A stretch of 15,222 bases of DNA. Origin: Candidatus Woesearchaeota archaeon. GTDB taxonomy: Archaea; Nanobdellota; Nanobdellia; Woesearchaeales; JABIAG01. Under the pieces are notes generated by a model, which saw only the letters and a list, made by a program, of their open reading frames with translations, made no database searches and was not told the origin of the DNA. The stretch spans positions 1 through 15,222 of the forward strand of contig JAHWHN010000209.1 of the NCBI GenBank assembly GCA_019323235.1, given 5' to 3'. Of this stretch, positions 14,512 through 15,222 are shown piece by piece. The translations under genes and the position numbers were made by a program. Numbering within the stretch: position 1 is the stretch's first letter; every line of letters begins with the position of its first letter.

Positions 14512-14520
14512 TTTATATAT
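14512..14520 (-). promoter_or_regulatory. TATA box of the AbrB-PhoU gene
   Basis: TTTATATAT on the plus strand (ATATATAAA on minus) is centred about 27 bp from the GTG start, the spacing expected for leaderless initiation. The 124-bp gap 14490-14613 between the divergent PhoU and Lrp genes is almost wholly A/T. It also contains TTTTAATA (14572-14579), a possible TATA box for the Lrp gene. Confidence 0.4.
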
Positions 14521-14585
14521 TTTTCTGAATTTTTCAATATTAATATATTTGAATATATATTATATTGAGTATTTTAATATATTTT

Positions 14586-14608
14586 TCACCAATACTACTG
14601 TTTGGTGA
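14586..14608 (+). promoter_or_regulatory. Perfect 7-bp inverted repeat covering the Lrp gene ribosome-binding site
   Basis: TCACCAA (14586-14592) and TTGGTGA (14602-14608) are exact inverted repeats around a 9-nt spacer. The right arm contains GGTGA, the Shine-Dalgarno site 5 nt before ATG 14614. As DNA it could be an autoregulatory Lrp operator; as RNA it would fold and hide the ribosome-binding site. Confidence 0.5.
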
Positions 14609-14613
14609 TAAAA

Positions 14614-15075
14614 ATGAATAAAAAAGACTTAAAGATCATCTCCCATCTAAGATCTGATGCCAGAATGTCTTTAACCAACCTAAGTAGGAAAACTTCAATA
14701 CCTGTAACAACTATCTTTGATAGAATTAAAGTTCAACAAAAAGACAAAGTAATTAAGAAATTTACTTCATTACTAAACTTTAATGAATTAGGTTATAACA
14801 CAAGAGCCAATATTGCTTTAAGAGTAGACAGAGAAGATAAGGAAGAATTAAAAGAGCACTTAATTAAGCATGAAAATGTGAACTCTGTATCAAGAATTAA
14901 TAATGGTTATGATTTCATGGTTGAAGGAATTTTTAAGCAAATGGTTGATTTAGAAGACTTTTTAGATAAATTGGAACAGAGATTTAAGATTTTAGATAAA
15001 AAATCATTTTTCATAATTGAAGATTTGAAAAAAGAAGATTTCATGAATGATCAAAGTTTAATGTTAGAGGCTTAA
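14614..15075 (+). CDS. Lrp/AsnC family transcriptional regulator
   Basis: 153 aa, the usual family length. Residues 2-50 are an AsnC-type helix-turn-helix (DLKIISHLRSDARMSLTNLS, then the recognition helix PVTTIFDRIK). Residues about 62-140 are the RAM ligand/oligomerisation domain (NIALRVDREDKEEL, then NGYDFMVEGIFKQMVDLEDF). I chose ATG 14614 because GGTGAT is 4-5 nt upstream; TTG 14602 and GTG 14605 are in frame but lie in the Shine-Dalgarno/inverted repeat. Such proteins form dimers to octamers and bind palindromic sites, often regulating themselves, and this one has an inverted repeat at its own start. It could also regulate the 13-bp palindrome set to the left, but nothing in the sequence ties them together. 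Confidence 0.93.
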   Translation: MNKKDLKIISHLRSDARMSLTNLSRKTSIPVTTIFDRIKVQQKDKVIKKFTSLLNFNELGYNTRANIALRVDREDKEELKEHLIKHENVNSVSRINNGYDFMVEGIFKQMVDLEDFLDKLEQRFKILDKKSFFIIEDLKKEDFMNDQSLMLEA

Positions 15076-15079
15076 TTTT

Positions 15080-15100
15080 AAAATAAATTAATTTTATTTT
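15080..15100. terminator. AT-rich hairpin terminator between Lrp and tRNA-Ser genes
   Basis: AAAATAAA (15080-15087) and TTTATTTT (15093-15100) are perfect 8-bp arms around TTAAT. The element ends in T on both strands, so it can act in both directions between the convergent Lrp transcript and the tRNA. Confidence 0.5.
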
Positions 15101-15110
15101 AGAATAAACA

Positions 15111-15194
15111 CGCCACCAGCCGGATTTGAACCGGCATATCCTTGCGGAAACCGGTGTTCGAGACCGGCGCAATACCGAGTTATGCGATAGTGGC
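15111..15194 (-). tRNA. trnS: tRNA-Ser (anticodon CGA, reads UCG)
   Basis: Read on the minus strand, the acceptor stem GCCACTA pairs with TGGTGGC (one G-T pair). The anticodon stem CCGGT/ACCGG encloses loop CTCGAAC with anticodon CGA (plus-strand 15158-15160). A long variable arm (TTCCGCAAGGAT region) marks a class II tRNA, and the T arm is GCCGG-TTCAAAT-CCGGC. The discriminator base is G, as usual for serine tRNAs, and CCA is not encoded. There is no sign of an intron in the anticodon loop. The D stem is short (GCA/TGC), common in tRNA-Ser. Confidence 0.95.
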
Positions 15195-15222
15195 AAATTA
15201 AATAATAAAAAAGAAAAAATAG

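Overview
The window is very AT-rich and reads as archaeal. Promoters have a BRE/TATA layout, several start codons lie where leaderless transcripts would begin, and other genes have GGAGG or GGTGA Shine-Dalgarno sites. There is an AbrB-PhoU protein, an Lrp/AsnC regulator, and a tRNA-Ser without an encoded CCA. Small dense genes and low GC would fit a DPANN-type archaeon (Woesearchaeota/Pacearchaeota-like), but that placement is inference.

Left block, minus strand, 8973 down to 1. Seven tightly packed genes run in this order of transcription: an HslU/ClpX-like AAA+ unfoldase, a 482-aa orphan, a 141-aa orphan with its own promoter, a 407-aa protein with a possible E2-like C-terminus, a JAMM isopeptidase fused to a long helical tail, a 537-aa tandem ThiF-fold E1-like activating enzyme, and a helical protein that runs off the left edge. 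E1, JAMM and possible E2 together indicate a ubiquitin-like conjugation/deconjugation pathway. The co-transcribed unfoldase suggests that modified proteins are unfolded or remodelled. No convincing ubiquitin-like modifier is visible; it may lie beyond position 1 or be a divergent small ORF here.

Right block, plus strand, 9081-13508. A first pair is a 94-aa helical protein and a TPR protein. A second trio is an 814-aa N/F/D/Y-rich repeat protein ending in a HECSH zinc-metallopeptidase domain, a 146-aa four-cysteine protein, and a 169-aa HEHFGH metallopeptidase-like protein. The two metallopeptidase domains resemble each other.

The blocks look like one regulon. A 13-bp palindrome of the type CGAAA-N3-TTTCG lies 17-18 bp upstream of each of four TATA boxes: the two divergent promoters of the 8974-9080 gap (sharing one palindrome), the internal promoter before the 141-aa gene, and the promoter of the 814-aa gene. 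I propose one co-regulated, largely undescribed system in which a tandem-E1/JAMM modification pathway works with an HslU/ClpX-type motor, TPR/repeat scaffolds and zinc peptidases. Its purpose (protein quality control, defence, or control of a cell-surface or host-contact process) cannot be decided from the sequence.

Right flank, 13509-15222. This holds ordinary chromosomal genes: a minus-strand AbrB-PhoU gene ending flush against the 169-aa gene, a divergent Lrp/AsnC gene whose ribosome-binding site sits in a perfect inverted repeat, an AT-rich hairpin terminator, and tRNA-Ser(CGA). No gap exceeds about 125 bp. I see no CRISPR array, insertion sequence or rRNA.
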